This document shows, piece by piece, positions 12,401 through 22,966 of a stretch of DNA of 64,000 bases. The notes under the pieces were generated by a model. It was not told the origin of the DNA. It searched no databases and worked only from the letters and a program-made list of their open reading frames with translations. The first letter of the stretch is position 1. Every line of letters starts with the position of its first letter. The translations under genes were made by a program, and so were the position numbers. This DNA is from Tachinus rufipes (Eukaryota > Arthropoda > Insecta > Coleoptera > Staphylinidae): contig OZ010747.1 of NCBI GenBank assembly GCA_963932245.1, positions 95,517,164-95,581,163 on the forward strand. Direction: 5' to 3'.

Positions 12401-13200
12401 CATAGCTGCATAAAATCTGCATAAAATCTGCACAAAAATCATATTTTCTTATAATATTGATCAAGAATTCTTATTTTTTATACTAAACTTGTATAAAATC
12501 ACACAGTTTTTATGAAATTATTACACAAAATTTGCACAAAAAGTATATTTTTTTATGAAATTTATTAAAAATTACACAAAATTGCTACTTATATACTAAA
12601 TTTGAATAAAATTGTTGAAAAAAAAAAAAGGAAATTTACACAAAAACGATGTTTACTTTAAAATTAATCAAAAACTACCTTTAATCATGACTAATTGTAA
12701 AATCATTCAAAAAATCCAATTATAGCACAAAATTAATCTAACATCACACAAAAATCCCATTTTTACATGAAATTTGCAACAAAAAACATATTTTCTTATA
12801 AAGTTTACCAAAAAGTTAAAAAACATTGATTTAAAGTCACGCAAAATTCTTAGTTTTGTGCAAAAACTATTCTTTCTAATAAAACTAAAATTGCATAAAA
12901 TTGTCCAAAAAAGTTTTTAAACAAACATTGAGATTTTTCAAAATAACTCAAAAATGCGCTGATTTTCAAAAAAACTTTTTAAATAAATGTTTTTTGGAAT
13001 CAAGTTTTAAATCAAATTTTATATTAAAATTGTTTCAAAATTCTAAGAAATAAGCGAGTTATTAATATTTTTCAGTAAAAAAGTTGATGTTTTTCAAAAT
13101 AACTCAAAAATTTGTGTTTTATTTATTAAAAACTTTATTCAATATGTTTTAAATAAATTATTACTGTTTAAAAATTGTTAAAAAATATGCTATAAATATA
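12401..13200. repeat. Degenerate 'TTGCACAAAAA' low-complexity array
   Basis: Irregular repetition of AAAATTGCACAAAAA, TTTTCTTATAAAATT and CAAAAATTACACAAAATT at about 50-60 bp. Similar sequence recurs at 14.3-15.1 kb and 50.9-51.8 kb. Confidence 0.55.
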
Positions 13201-13389
13201 GCGCCAAATAATGCCAATTAATTAGATGGTGGTCAGCATTGAGTTTGAATTGAAGCTGCTGGTTTTAGAAAGCATTTATCTTTTTAAATTCTAATTTTGA
13301 TTCAAATGTATTTATTGTGCTATGAGTACAGCGCCAAATAATGCCGATTCATTAAATTGTGGTCGACAAAGCACAAAAGAAGATTGTGA

Positions 13390-14300
13390 TCCATTCTCTT
13401 GACAACTAACTTAGATGAGTTGGTGGGATACTCTATTCTAAAACTATTGACCAATTACCATGCTTTAGAGTAACCCACCCGTCCCAGTGTTTGTCATCAA
13501 AGGATTGAAAGTCTTCTTTGCAGACATCAAAAATCATTTTTATTACAAAAAAAGATTGTTATCCAACCTTTTTATAACTAACACTTCCACTCTATTGTAA
13601 GCTATTGGCCCGTTACTATGCTTCAAAGTGACCCACCACCCGCCCAAGTATTTATCATCAAATTTAATGTTTGCTTTCTATGCGGACGTCAGAACTCATT
13701 TTATTACAAGAGAAGACCGTGACCTAACTTTTTAATAACTAAGATTAGGGTGGGTGAGTGAAACACTCTATTTCAAACTATTAGCCCGTTATCATGCTTT
13801 GGAGTGACTCACCTACCTACCCAAGTGTTTGTCATTAAAGAATTTAATGTTTGTCATTTATGCGGACGTCAGAAGTCATTTTATAACAAGAGAAGGCCAT
13901 GATCCAACCTTTTAATAACTAAGATTTGAGTGGGTGGGTGGGACACTCCATTCCAAACTATTAGCCCGTTACCCTGCTTCAAAGTAACCCACCCACCCGC
14001 CCAAGTGTTTGTCAACAAAAATGTAATGTTTTTCTTCTATGCGGACGTCAGAAGTCATTTTATCACAAGAAAAAGCCGTGATCCAACTTTTTGATAACCA
14101 AGATTTGAATGGGTGATTATGACACTTCTTTTCAAACTATTGGCCCGTTACTATGCTTTGGAGTGACCACCCACCCGCCCTAGTGGTTGTCATCGTAAGA
14201 TTGAAAATTATTTTCTATTAGAAGTCATTTTATTACAAGAAAAGATTGTTATCCAATCTATTAATAACTAGTACTTGGATAGCCCATTCCATTTCAAACT
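13390..14300. repeat. G-run/C-run tandem array C, about 180-bp units
   Basis: About five units. The spacer GCGGACGTCAGAAGTCATTT recurs at about 13682, 13862 and 14042, exactly 180 bp apart. Each unit has a G half (GATTTGGGTGGGTGGGTGGG, degraded in most), a middle with TTCAAACTATTAGCCCGTTA, and a C half (ACCCACCCACCCGCCCAAGT near 13986). CCAAGTGTTTGTCA after the C half is shared with arrays B and D. Confidence 0.83.
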
Positions 14301-15065
14301 ATTAGCTCATTATCAAAAATTGTTCTAAAATTGCAAAAAAAAAACAATTTTTCATAACATTTGCAGAAAAAATATAAAATTGTTCAGAAAAGATACTGAA
14401 TTGTTTCAAAATTGCACAAAAAACAAATGTTCTCATAAAATTGATTGAAAACAACACAGAATAACAGTTTCTAGACTAAAACTTTTTAGAATACCTAATT
14501 AATGCTCAAAGTTGTTCCTATAGTTCCAGTTATTCATGGCATCAGTCAAAAATATCCGCATAAATTTGTAATAAATTGTTCAGAAAAGTTGATTGAGTCT
14601 TTGAAAACCAAAGTAGTCAAAAATATTGTGCTTTGTAACCTAAAGAACTGGTTTAGATGCACATTTGCCACGCTATTTAAGGCAGCAGTCAACAATTTTG
14701 TTTGCTTATAAAACTTATTTGTTGCACAATTTGATCTAAAACAATGCAAAACTTTGCATAAAATTTGCGTAAATAACACTTTATAAAAACTAAATTTGTA
14801 TAAAATTGTTCAAACAAAGTAAATGTTGTACAAAATTGTTCTAAATTTGCAAAAAAACCAATTTTGAATTAAATTTGCAGATCAAAATATACGTTTACAT
14901 ATATATATATATAACATAAATTCAACAAAAATTGCCATTTAAAAACACTATAATCGCTCAGAAAAGCTATAAAATTGCAAAAATCTAAATTATTTTGCAT
15001 AAAATTTGCAAAAAAAATAAATTTTCTTATAAAATTCATTAGAAACGGACAGTTTCTTAAACCAA
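14301..15065. repeat. Degenerate 'AAATTGTTCAAAATTGC' low-complexity array
   Basis: Repeated AAAATTGTTCWAAATTGCA and AAAAAATTTTTCATAAAATT phrases, as at 12.4-13.2 kb. A short (TA)n run lies at about 14898-14912. Confidence 0.5.
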
Positions 15066-15879
15066 ATTTTTTTACACATTTTATTTTAATTAATTTAAGT
15101 TAATTTTTCAAATAAATTAATACATTTTTTTTTAATTAGAATGATGTTTACAAGATTCTTGAATGCGCTTTAAAAATCCATAAAGATTTTATTCAACTCA
15201 GAACATCTTTAGTTTTTGCAGCTACTAATAGTTGGTTAACTGATGAATTGTCAAAAGCAATATAAAAGAAAAGAAAAAACTGATGATGGCCTAACCGCCG
15301 AAACCGGTCTTAATAAATAAAAATAAAATCAGCACAATAAAGTATAAAATTTTTATTAAAATACCCTAACCTCAATTATTTTAAACTGTGCAATAATCAG
15401 AATTTCTACTGTTACGTTTGTTATTGAAAAAAATTGGTTTAAATGTACTAAAGAAATGAAATATTTTGAATTAAATCATTGCCAATTTGGGGATTATTAG
15501 ATGGCAACAAATTTAATAATATAAGCACTAGTTTGTGTTTAGCAATTTATACAAATATAAATTATGAGTGATTTGCAAATATATTTTACTTATTTTTTTG
15601 ACTAATTTTTTTAACAAACTAACTGCAGATAATTTAAAGTCATTAATAACATTGATAACTGTGTATTGTAATCTTCTTTTTAAAGGAGCTTCTCCTTACA
15701 AAAGTAGCTGATCATTATGGTTATTTAAATTTTGATTACGGAGGTTCTAAATAGTTCAACCAATGACAAGCCAAACCATTTTCTGAGATTCTTTAACCAG
15801 AATAGCCTCCTTTTTCCCTAATTTTCTTTTAAATAATAAGTTGTTGTAAATTGTTTCTCTTTGTATGGTAAGTATAAGT
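15066..15879. other. Intronic stretch with a possible element-end motif
   Basis: Mostly featureless. At 15281-15320 the phrase TGATGATGGCCTAACCGCCG is followed by AAACCGGTCTTAATAAATAA. A 'GATGATG...CCGAAACCGGT' stem followed by AATAAA resembles conserved 3' ends of some arthropod retroelements. This is recalled, not verified. Confidence 0.35.
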
Positions 15880-18030
15880 TTGTTTAAAATAGTTAGACCA
15901 AGTTAAGTTGATCAATTTGCGTTATTAACAAAATGGCGGCTAGTTAACTAGCGTTACATTAATAGCAGCTTTTGCGTAAACTCTTTATAACTCGGTAACT
16001 AATTTAAATAATTAACTAAAATTTGTTTGGTATGATTGTCAAGTTGTTTAAAATAGTTAAACCAAATTGTGTTGATCGTTTTTTATTATTAACAAAATGG
16101 CGACTAGTTTACTAGCGTTACAGTAATAGCAGCTTTTGCGTAAATTCCTTATAACTCGGTAATTAAATTCAAAAATTTACTAAAATTTATTCAATATGCT
16201 TGGTATATTGTTTAAAATAGTTGCACCAAGTTGTGTTAATTAATTTGCTTTATTAACAAAATGGCGGATAGTTAACTAGTGTTCCAGTAATAATAAATTT
16301 TACGTAAATTTTTCATAGCTTGGTAACTAAATTAAATAAATAACTAAAATTTGTCCAGTGTGGTTGATAAATTGTTTAAAATAGTTAGACTAAGTAAAAT
16401 AAATCAATTTGCTTTATTAACAAAATGGCGGCTAGTTAACTAGCGTTTCATTAATAGCGCCTTCTGCGTAAATTCCTTATAACTAGGTAATTATATTAAA
16501 TAATTAACTAAAATTTGTTTGGTATTGTTCAAAAACTGTTTAAAATAGTTAGACCAAGTTGTGTTGATCAAATTGCATTTTTAACAAAATGGCGGCTACT
16601 TAACTAGCGCTACATTAATAGCAGTTTTTGCGTAAATTCCTTATAACTAGGCAACTAATTTAAATAATTCACTAATTTTTTTTTGGTATAATTAGCATAT
16701 TGTTTAAAATAGTTAAACCAAGTTGTGTTAATCAATTTGCATTTTTAAGAAAATGGCGGCTAGTTAACTAGCGTTACATTAATAGTAGTTTCTGCGTAAA
16801 CTCCTTATAACTCAGTAACTAATTTCAATAACTAACTGAAATTTGTTTGGTATAACTGGCAAACTACTAAAAACAGTTAAACCAAGTTGTGTTAAAATAT
16901 TTGCATTATTAAAAAACGGCAGCTAGTTAACTAAAACTACATTAATAGCAGCTTCAACGAAAATTCTTTATAACTCGGTAACTAATTTAAATAATTAACT
17001 GAAACTTGTTTGATATAATTGACAAAATGTTTAAAATAGTTGGACCAAGTTGTCTTGATCAATTTACATTTTTAATAAAATGGCGGCTAGTTAACTAGCG
17101 TTATATTATTAACAGTTTATTCGTAAATTCCTTATAACTAAATAGTTAAATTAAATAATGACCTGAACATTGGTCAATATGATTAGCAAATTGTTTTAAA
17201 TAGTTAGACCAAGTTGTGTTAATGAATTTGAATTTTTAACAAAATGGCGGCTAGTTAACTAGCGTTACATTAATAGCAGCTTCTGCGTAAACTCTTTATA
17301 ACTCGGTAACTAATTTAAATAAATAATTGAAATTTGTTCGGTATAATTGACAATTTGTTTAAAATAGTTAGACCAAGTTGTGTTGATTAATTTACATTTT
17401 TAACAAAATGGCGGCAAGTTAACCAGCGTTAGGTTAATAATAGCTTATTCTTAAATTGCTTCTAACGTGTTAACTAAATTTAATTAGTACCTAAAATTTT
17501 TACATTATGTAAACTAACTATCTAAAAATAGTTAGTACAAATTGTATTAATTAATTTGCATTATTAACTAAATGGCGGCTTTTTAACTATAGTTAGATCA
17601 ATAATCACTTGTTAGAAAATTAAAAGTAAATTGCTCATAGCTCAGTAGTTAATTTGAATAGTTAACTAAAATTTGTTGAATTTGTTTATTAACTATAAAT
17701 AATTAGTTAACTCAAGTTATATTAGTTAACTCACATTATTAACTAAATAGCGGCGTTTTAACTAGCGCTAAGTCAATAATCACTTATTAGATAATTATTG
17801 GTTAACTGCTCATAACTCAGTATAATTTAAATAATTAACCAAAATTTGTTGAATTTAGTTACTAACTATCAATAAATAGTTAACTCAAGTTATATTAGTT
17901 AATTTGCATTGTTAACTAAATAGTGGCAATTTTACTAGCGTTAGATCAATAATCACTTGTTAGAAAATTGATAAATAATTACTTATAACTCAGTAGTTAA
18001 TTTAAATAATTAACTGACATTTGTTGCATT
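15880..18030. repeat. 164-bp satellite, thirteen copies
   Basis: The phrase AAAATGGCGGCTAGTTAACT recurs near 15931, 16096, 16258, 16423, 16587, 16751, 16913, 17079, 17243, 17405, 17570, 17737 and 17910, a steady 162-168 bp period. The unit carries a perfect palindrome GCTAGTTAACTAGC, then GCGTAAATTCCTTATAACTC and AAAATAGTTAGACCAAGTTG. The first ten copies are close; the last three have diverged together. The array stops at array D and resumes after it. Confidence 0.93.
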
Positions 18031-19912
18031 TGATTAGCAAGGGGTGGGCAGTAACACAGTTTAAAACCACCGGTTTAAAACCACCGGTTACATTTTTTAG
18101 CTGCAGAAACACGGCAAGTGATATTAACTGCATATTTCTTTATGACAAACCCTTGGGTGGGTGGGCGGGAACACAATTTAAAACTACTGGTCCAATTCTT
18201 CTAAACTGTGTTCTGTTAAGTCTTTTAGCTGCAGGAACACGGCAGGTAGTAGTAACTGCAAATTTATTTATGACAAACACTTGGGTGGGTGGGCGGAAAC
18301 ATAGTTTAAAACTAAAAATCCAATTTTTCTAAACTGTGTTCCCGCCCGCCCGCCCAAGTGTTTGTTATCAAAAAATTGTTTAAGTCACTACTCTTTTGTA
18401 CCTTAACATTTTTTGTCAGTCCCTCTGTTAGATTTTTTAGCTGCAGAAACACGGCAAGTGGTAGTAACTGCAAATTTCTTTATGACAAACACTCGGGCGG
18501 GTGGGCGGGAACACAGTTTGAAACTACCGGTCCAATTCTTTTAAACTGTTTTCCCGCCCACCCACCCAAGTGTTTGTCATTAAAAAATTGTTTACGTCAT
18601 CACTCTCTTATATCTTAACAACTTCTGTTAGTCGTTTTGTTAGGTTTTTTAGCTGCACAAACACGGCAGGTGGTGGTAACTGTAAATTTCTTAATAAAAA
18701 ACACTCGGGCGGGTTGGCGGGAAAACAGTTTGAAACCGTCGGTCTAATTTTCCAGAACTGAGTTTCCGCCATCCCGCCCGCTTAAGTGTTTATTATCAAA
18801 AAATGTTCGTTATCACTCTTGTGTACCTTAATGATTTAAGTCAGTCCTTCTGCTAGGTTTTTTAGCTGCAAAAACACGGCAGGTGTTGGTAAATGCAAAT
18901 TTCTTTATGACAAACACTCGAGTGGGTGGGCGGGAAGACAATTAAAAACCACCGGTCTAATTTTTCTGAACTGCGTTCCCGCCCGCCCACCCAAGTGTTT
19001 GTTACCAAGAAATTGTTTACGTCATCACTCTCATGTACCTTAACAATTTCTGTCAGTCCTTCTGTTAAGCTTTTCAGCTGCAGGAACACGGCAGAAAGTG
19101 GTAACTGCAAATTTCTTTATGACAAACACTTGGGTGTGTGGGCGGAAACACAGTTTTAATCCACCGGTCCAATTCTTTTAAACTGTGTTCCCGCCCACCC
19201 GCCCAAGTGTTTGTCATTAAAAAATTGTTTACGTCATCACTCTCTTGTATCTTAACAACTTCTGTCAGTCGTTCTGTTAGGTTTTTTACCTGCACGAACA
19301 CGGCAGGTGGTAGTAACTGCTTTCATTATGACAATCGGGTGGGAGGGCGGGAACACAAATTCAAACTACTGGTCCAATTTTTTTAAACTGTGCTACCGCC
19401 TGCCCGCCCAAGTGTTTATTATCAAAAAAATGTTAATGATTTATGTCAGTCCTTCTGCTAGCTCTTTTAGCTGCAAAAACACGGCAGGTGATGGTAACTG
19501 CAAATTTCTTTATGACAATCACTCGAGTGGGTGGGCGGGAACACAAATTCAAACTACCGGTCCAATTTTTCTAAACTGTGTTCCCGCCCACCCGCCCAAG
19601 TGTTTGTTATCAAGAAATTGTTCACGTCATCACTCTCTTGTATTTTAACAACTTCTGTCAGTCTTTCTGTTAAGTTTTTTAGCTGCAAAAACACTGGAAG
19701 TGGTGGTAACTGCAAATTTCTTAATGACAAACACTTGGTCGGGTGAGCGAGAACACAGTTTGAAACTACCGGTCTATTTTTTTTTAACTGTGTACCCGCC
19801 TGCCCGCACAATTGTTTGTTATCAAGAAATTGTTCACTTTCTTGTACCTTAATAATATCTGTTAGTTCTTCTGTTAGGTTTTTTAACTGCAGGAACAAAC
19901 GCTCGGGCGGTT
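18031..19912. repeat. G-run/C-run tandem array D, 212-bp units with paired quadruplex motifs
   Basis: About nine units, with C tracts at about 18341, 18553, 18766, 18978, 19190, 19388, 19583 and 19795 (steps of 212 with two of about 197). Perfect four-run G tracts on the plus strand lie at 18155-18169 and 18495-18509. Perfect four-run C tracts lie at 18341-18355, 18553-18567, 18978-18992, 19190-19204 and 19583-19597. Each unit is a near-palindrome: ACAAACACT + G tract + GAACACAGTTTAAAAC, a loop with ACCGGT, then the same in reverse. The spacer holds TTACGTCATCACTCTCTTGT and TAGCTGCARRAACACGGCAG. Fragmentary His/Cys/Ser-rich open frames across the array are by-products of the repeat. Confidence 0.93.
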
Positions 19913-20060
19913 AAATTAAATAATTAAATTCTTTTATTCTTTGTATCGCCTATCTATAAATAGTTAGCCAAAGTTGTATCAGTTAATTTTGATTGTTAAC
20001 TAGTTAGTTAAATCAAATAGTATTAGTTAATTTAATTTTTTGAAATTAATTGTAATTATT
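19913..20060. repeat. Resumed 164-bp satellite after array D
   Basis: TAAATAGTTAGCCAAAGTTG and TAGTTAATTT phrases match the diverged last copies at 17.6-18.0 kb, and TTAAATAATTAA occurs on both sides of array D. Array D therefore sits inside the satellite. Confidence 0.65.
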
Positions 20061-20077
20061 AATTGAGAATCACTCAC

Positions 20078-20417
20078 CTTGTGCCATTCCTAGAACCCTA
20101 ACGAATTTATAAGGTGCCAATCTTTCATCTTCATATACCGAATACAAATAAAATCCAGTCCCATCCAACCTCCTCCATTTATTATTTCCCTTCAATAACC
20201 CATCATCCTTCAAAGCATCATTCAATCCTTGCCGTTCGCAATCAACCGTTTCACTTTCCATCTCGATTCTCTTCTCCAGCGAATACGCAACGATTTTCTT
20301 CATTAAATTTGTATCATACATCCTCTTATCCATATTCGGAGGGATTTGTTTGATGTAGATCGTCAGCAGGCACGTCAGTGTTAGTATAATTGAGATGAAG
20401 GTGCGGATGTTGAACAT
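20078..20417 (-). CDS. GT92 (DUF23-like) glycosyltransferase, first coding exon
   Basis: This exon encodes the first 113 residues plus one base. It opens with MFNIRTFISIILTLTCLLTI, a short cytosolic tail followed by one hydrophobic segment: a type II signal anchor as in Golgi glycosyltransferases. A lumenal stem follows, then FYLYSVYEDERL and KFVRVLGMAQ, the 'Y-[IVL]-Y-S-x-Y-x-D-x-R ... [IV]-R-V-[IL]-G' start of the GT92 domain. I chose the ATG at 20417-20415; the in-frame codon two positions upstream is TTG. The exon ends CACAAG|GTGAGT at 20078/20077, a near-consensus donor in phase 1. Joined to 335 it gives an uninterrupted frame through a Gly codon. The leader from 20626 to 20418 looks like 5' UTR after a strong acceptor (TTTCTGTTTCAG). 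No promoter is evident close upstream, so transcription may start further away. Confidence 0.87.
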
Positions 20418-20626
20418 AACCAAATCGTTTGGTGTTAGTGTGCATCTTTTAAATGATAATCTAGCAGCCTTTACTGTTTATCGACACATATTTACTTTTA
20501 CAACTCGATTTAACAGTTCTGCGACGATCCGTTATAAATATATTGCGATATTTTATAGTAATTTATATGATGTCTGTCGTCTGTTACTTTTTTGCAATTA
20601 CCATTAATTGACCAGCTTCAATTAAT
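20418..20626 (-). other. Probable 5' UTR segment of the GT92 gene, with upstream splice acceptor
   Basis: On the minus strand the pyrimidine-rich TTTCTGTTTCAG ends at 20627, and 209 bases later the ATG of the GT92 gene begins. This has the form of an acceptor starting an exon that carries the end of the 5' UTR and the start codon. If it is used, the true first exon lies further right; the TATA-containing exon near 50.1 kb is the best candidate in the window. It could also be a chance match in ordinary leader sequence. Confidence 0.5.
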
Positions 20627-21300
20627 CTGAAACAGAAATGTAAAGTATATTCAATGGTTCAAAATTATTTTATTAATCTTAACAATATAGCCATTAGTGT
20701 TATTATTAATGATGGCAATTATTCATAACGACATATTTACTATTGAATATTTAACAGTTTGTAAATAACTGTTTGATTAATGGTGATTGAGGATTAAGTG
20801 GAATGTACGATAAAAATTAATTCTGAATGAATTTACATAAATTTTGCGGACGAAATTTATATATTAGTCAATGTAAACTTATTAATTTCATGTTTTAATA
20901 GTGACAACTTTATTATAATATGTTAAAATATTAATTTGCTTAATTGACTTGACCTAATTAAATTAGTTTTTTAAGTCAAAGTTAAGTGTTTTTACGTCAG
21001 GTGCAGAATAGCAATTTATAAATTTTGATAAAGCTGCCGATAAAATTAAGGGACTTATATCAATTATATTTTATTACAAGAAATTTTATATAGAAAAGTA
21101 ATAATTATATAATCAAAAATTTAGTCAGAGCATTTTGCATTTATTACTACAAACTACATACAGCTGCAAAGTTATAAGCTGGTGCATAGCAAATTATATC
21201 GAATACTAAATTACCTGAAAACAAGCTTAAGTGTTAGGAAATTGTTCATTCGGGGGAAATAGGTTTTTTAGTTTTTTTGCCAACAAGAAAGATAGCCAGC
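20627..21300. other. Sequence upstream of the GT92 coding start, nothing recognised
   Basis: A/T-rich and non-repetitive. No convincing TATA/initiator pair pointing left was found close to 20626. Confidence 0.4.
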
Positions 21301-22191
21301 AGTTGTGGATGAGGAGGTGATTGCACCTTTCACCTTGCAGGAACTACAAAAAACGTCTTCAAAGCTCAAAGACAAGAAAGCGCCAAGATTAGACCAGATA
21401 CCTCCCAAAATTGCAAAAGAAGTTATAAAAGCTGCACCTGATTTTATCCTAAGGGTGATAAACCAAGAGTTTTAAAATGGTGGGTTTCCCAAAATATAGA
21501 TGAAGTTAAAACTGGTGCTTCTTAAAAAAAAAAAAACAAAGTATAAGCCAATCCGCTTAACAAATAATATAAAAAATATACAAACAACTAATTGCAAATA
21601 AATTGAAGCAGGAAGTGGAACGTTACATATCCGACAGCCAGTTTGAGTTCCGGAAAGGAAGGTCCACCATAGATGTCATAAAAAAGCTGATGGACATAGT
21701 AAAAAAACATAAAAAATCTATAAGAACAGGAAAATGTGCATGATTATCAAGGTCAATATTAAAAGCGCCTTTGGTACTTTTCCATAGAATGGGTTGGAAC
21801 TAGCACTGATTAGAATGAGAATAAGTAAAAGGTTTATCAAACTAATTCAGAGCAGAAATCTGCTGATAAGAAAAAGAAGAAAAAATGCTGATCACGTGCA
21901 ACGTGCCACAAAGTTTGGTCTTAAATCCTTTACTGTAGACCATATACTGGTCATGCCAAAAGGCTTTATTACAACGGTAGAAAAGGAAGAAAAACTGTCA
22001 TAGTAACTAACATAGCTGTGGAGAGGATCAAAGCCAAAATCAAAGGGCTAGGACTGAAGATTGCTGCCAAGAAAACCAAGGCTAAAGTCATTTTGTACAG
22101 TAGCAGAAAACTGAAAAAGGCAGTAACAATGGTGGGCGTAAAATAACTTGATGTGTAGTTTAATCGGAACACCAAAATGACCATCCACATA
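21301..22191 (+). mobile_element. R1-like LINE reverse transcriptase fragment, 5' part
   Basis: A non-LTR retrotransposon remnant readable across several frames. In order: FTLQELQKT and LKDKKAPRLDQIPPKI (the 'KAPGPDGIP' region before the polymerase core), DFILRVINQEF...GGFP, SDSQFEFRKGRSTIDVI (the 'QFGFRKGRST' motif), IIKVNIKSAFGTFPW (polymerase motif A with the catalytic Asp changed to Asn), and GLKIAAKKTKAKVILYSS near the end. This order identifies an R1/LOA-type ORF2. Many stops and frameshifts. It is cut at 22191 by insertion of another LINE, and its frame resumes at 22717. Confidence 0.88.
22178..22191. repeat. Target site duplication, left copy
   Basis: TGACCATCCACATA here matches TGACCGTCCACATA at 22717-22730 in 13 of 14 bases. 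The two flank the minus-strand LINE exactly. Confidence 0.85.
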
Positions 22192-22716
22192 ATAATAATA
22201 CGTTTATTTCATTTACAAATACATTTACAACTTCCCAAAATAATAAAACTTAATCCTTATCAAATTAACGCAATTAAGAATATTTTCTTCTTTGTTTGTC
22301 TATTTCGTTTCTTTGTTTTTTAACTGCCCTCATCCATTCTACCACTCTTCCGTCCCCTTTCAATATCTCATTTTTTCCCATCTGTTCTTCTCATTTTGTT
22401 ACACTCTTTCAACATATGTTCTATAGTTTCCTTAGTCTCTCCGCACATTCTGCACAGTTTCAAATTCTTTTCCAGCCAAAATCTTTTTACTTGCTCTTCA
22501 TTACCACATCTGAATCTTGCAATCATGTTTTTGTCATCTTTACTTTATCTATCGCTCTCTAAGTACATTGGCAATTCACTTTCTATAATATGTTTATAAT
22601 TTGCGTTGTACCTTGACTCTTTCACTCAAATTCTCCTTTCTTGCCTTTATATATCTATATCTTTTTCCATAATTTCGTACCATGTCTCTCTCTCAGATTC
22701 TCTCATTCTTTCAATT
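22192..22716 (-). mobile_element. I-like LINE, 5'-truncated, inserted into the R1-like LINE
   Basis: On the minus strand the C-terminal part of an ORF2 is readable: ESRYNANYKHIIESELPMYL, then MIARFRCGNEEQVKRFW, then LCRMCGETKETIEHMLKEC (the Cys-Cys-His-Cys knuckle near the end of many insect LINE ORF2 proteins), and after one frame change ILKGDGRVVEWMRAVKKQR and a stop. A 3' UTR of about 70 bases ends in a (TAT)n tail at 22192-22200, typical of I-type elements, directly against the left target duplication. About 525 bp remain; the 5' end was lost at insertion. It is younger than its R1-like host. Confidence 0.87.
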
Positions 22717-22966
22717 TGACCGTCCACATAAGCAAGATAGTAGAAAAAATGGAGAAAACGTTAAAAGCATTAACCATTCTAAAACCCAACATCTAAGGAC
22801 CTTCAAAAAGAAAGAGAAGGATACAGGCAAGCTAAAGATAGTGGGCGAGTACAAAACCGGATCTACGAAAGCTATCCTTATAATTGTCTCGGTTATGCCA
22901 ATTTATTTACAGCCCAACTTAGAAAGAAAGTATACAAAGCAAATCAAGTCACTAAAGAGAAACTGA
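22717..22966 (+). mobile_element. R1-like LINE reverse transcriptase fragment, 3' part
   Basis: After the inserted LINE, the host element continues: HISKIVEKMEKTLKALTIL and KPN follow on from MTIHI at the left junction, matching the 'HI..V..K......L..L.PN' part after polymerase motif E. Next comes LKIVGEYKTGSTKAILIIVS with VMPIYLQPNLERKY, the 'GAYRTVST.A..VI.G..PI.LL..ER' signature of R1-type elements. It carries stops and a frameshift. Sequence to about 23.2 kb may be its degraded tail but is not recognisable. Confidence 0.83.

Larger units (their letters stand above)
336..20077 (-). other. 19.7-kb intron of the GT92 gene, filled with repeats
   Basis: The intron runs from the GTGAGT donor (20077) to the CTCTAG acceptor (336) on the minus strand. 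It holds a tRNA gene, a MITE, a mariner and most of the tandem arrays described here. Both ends are phase 1 and the joined exons stay in one frame, which is the reason to treat this as one intron and not as two genes. Confidence 0.8.

Noticed and set aside
18021..19898. Ser/Cys-rich repeated open frames across array D on both strands
   Set aside because: They follow the 212-bp repeat unit and its palindrome; no domain, start context or splice support.
20114..20607. Plus-strand open frames opposite the GT92 exon
   Set aside because: They are shadows of the minus-strand coding exon and its leader.
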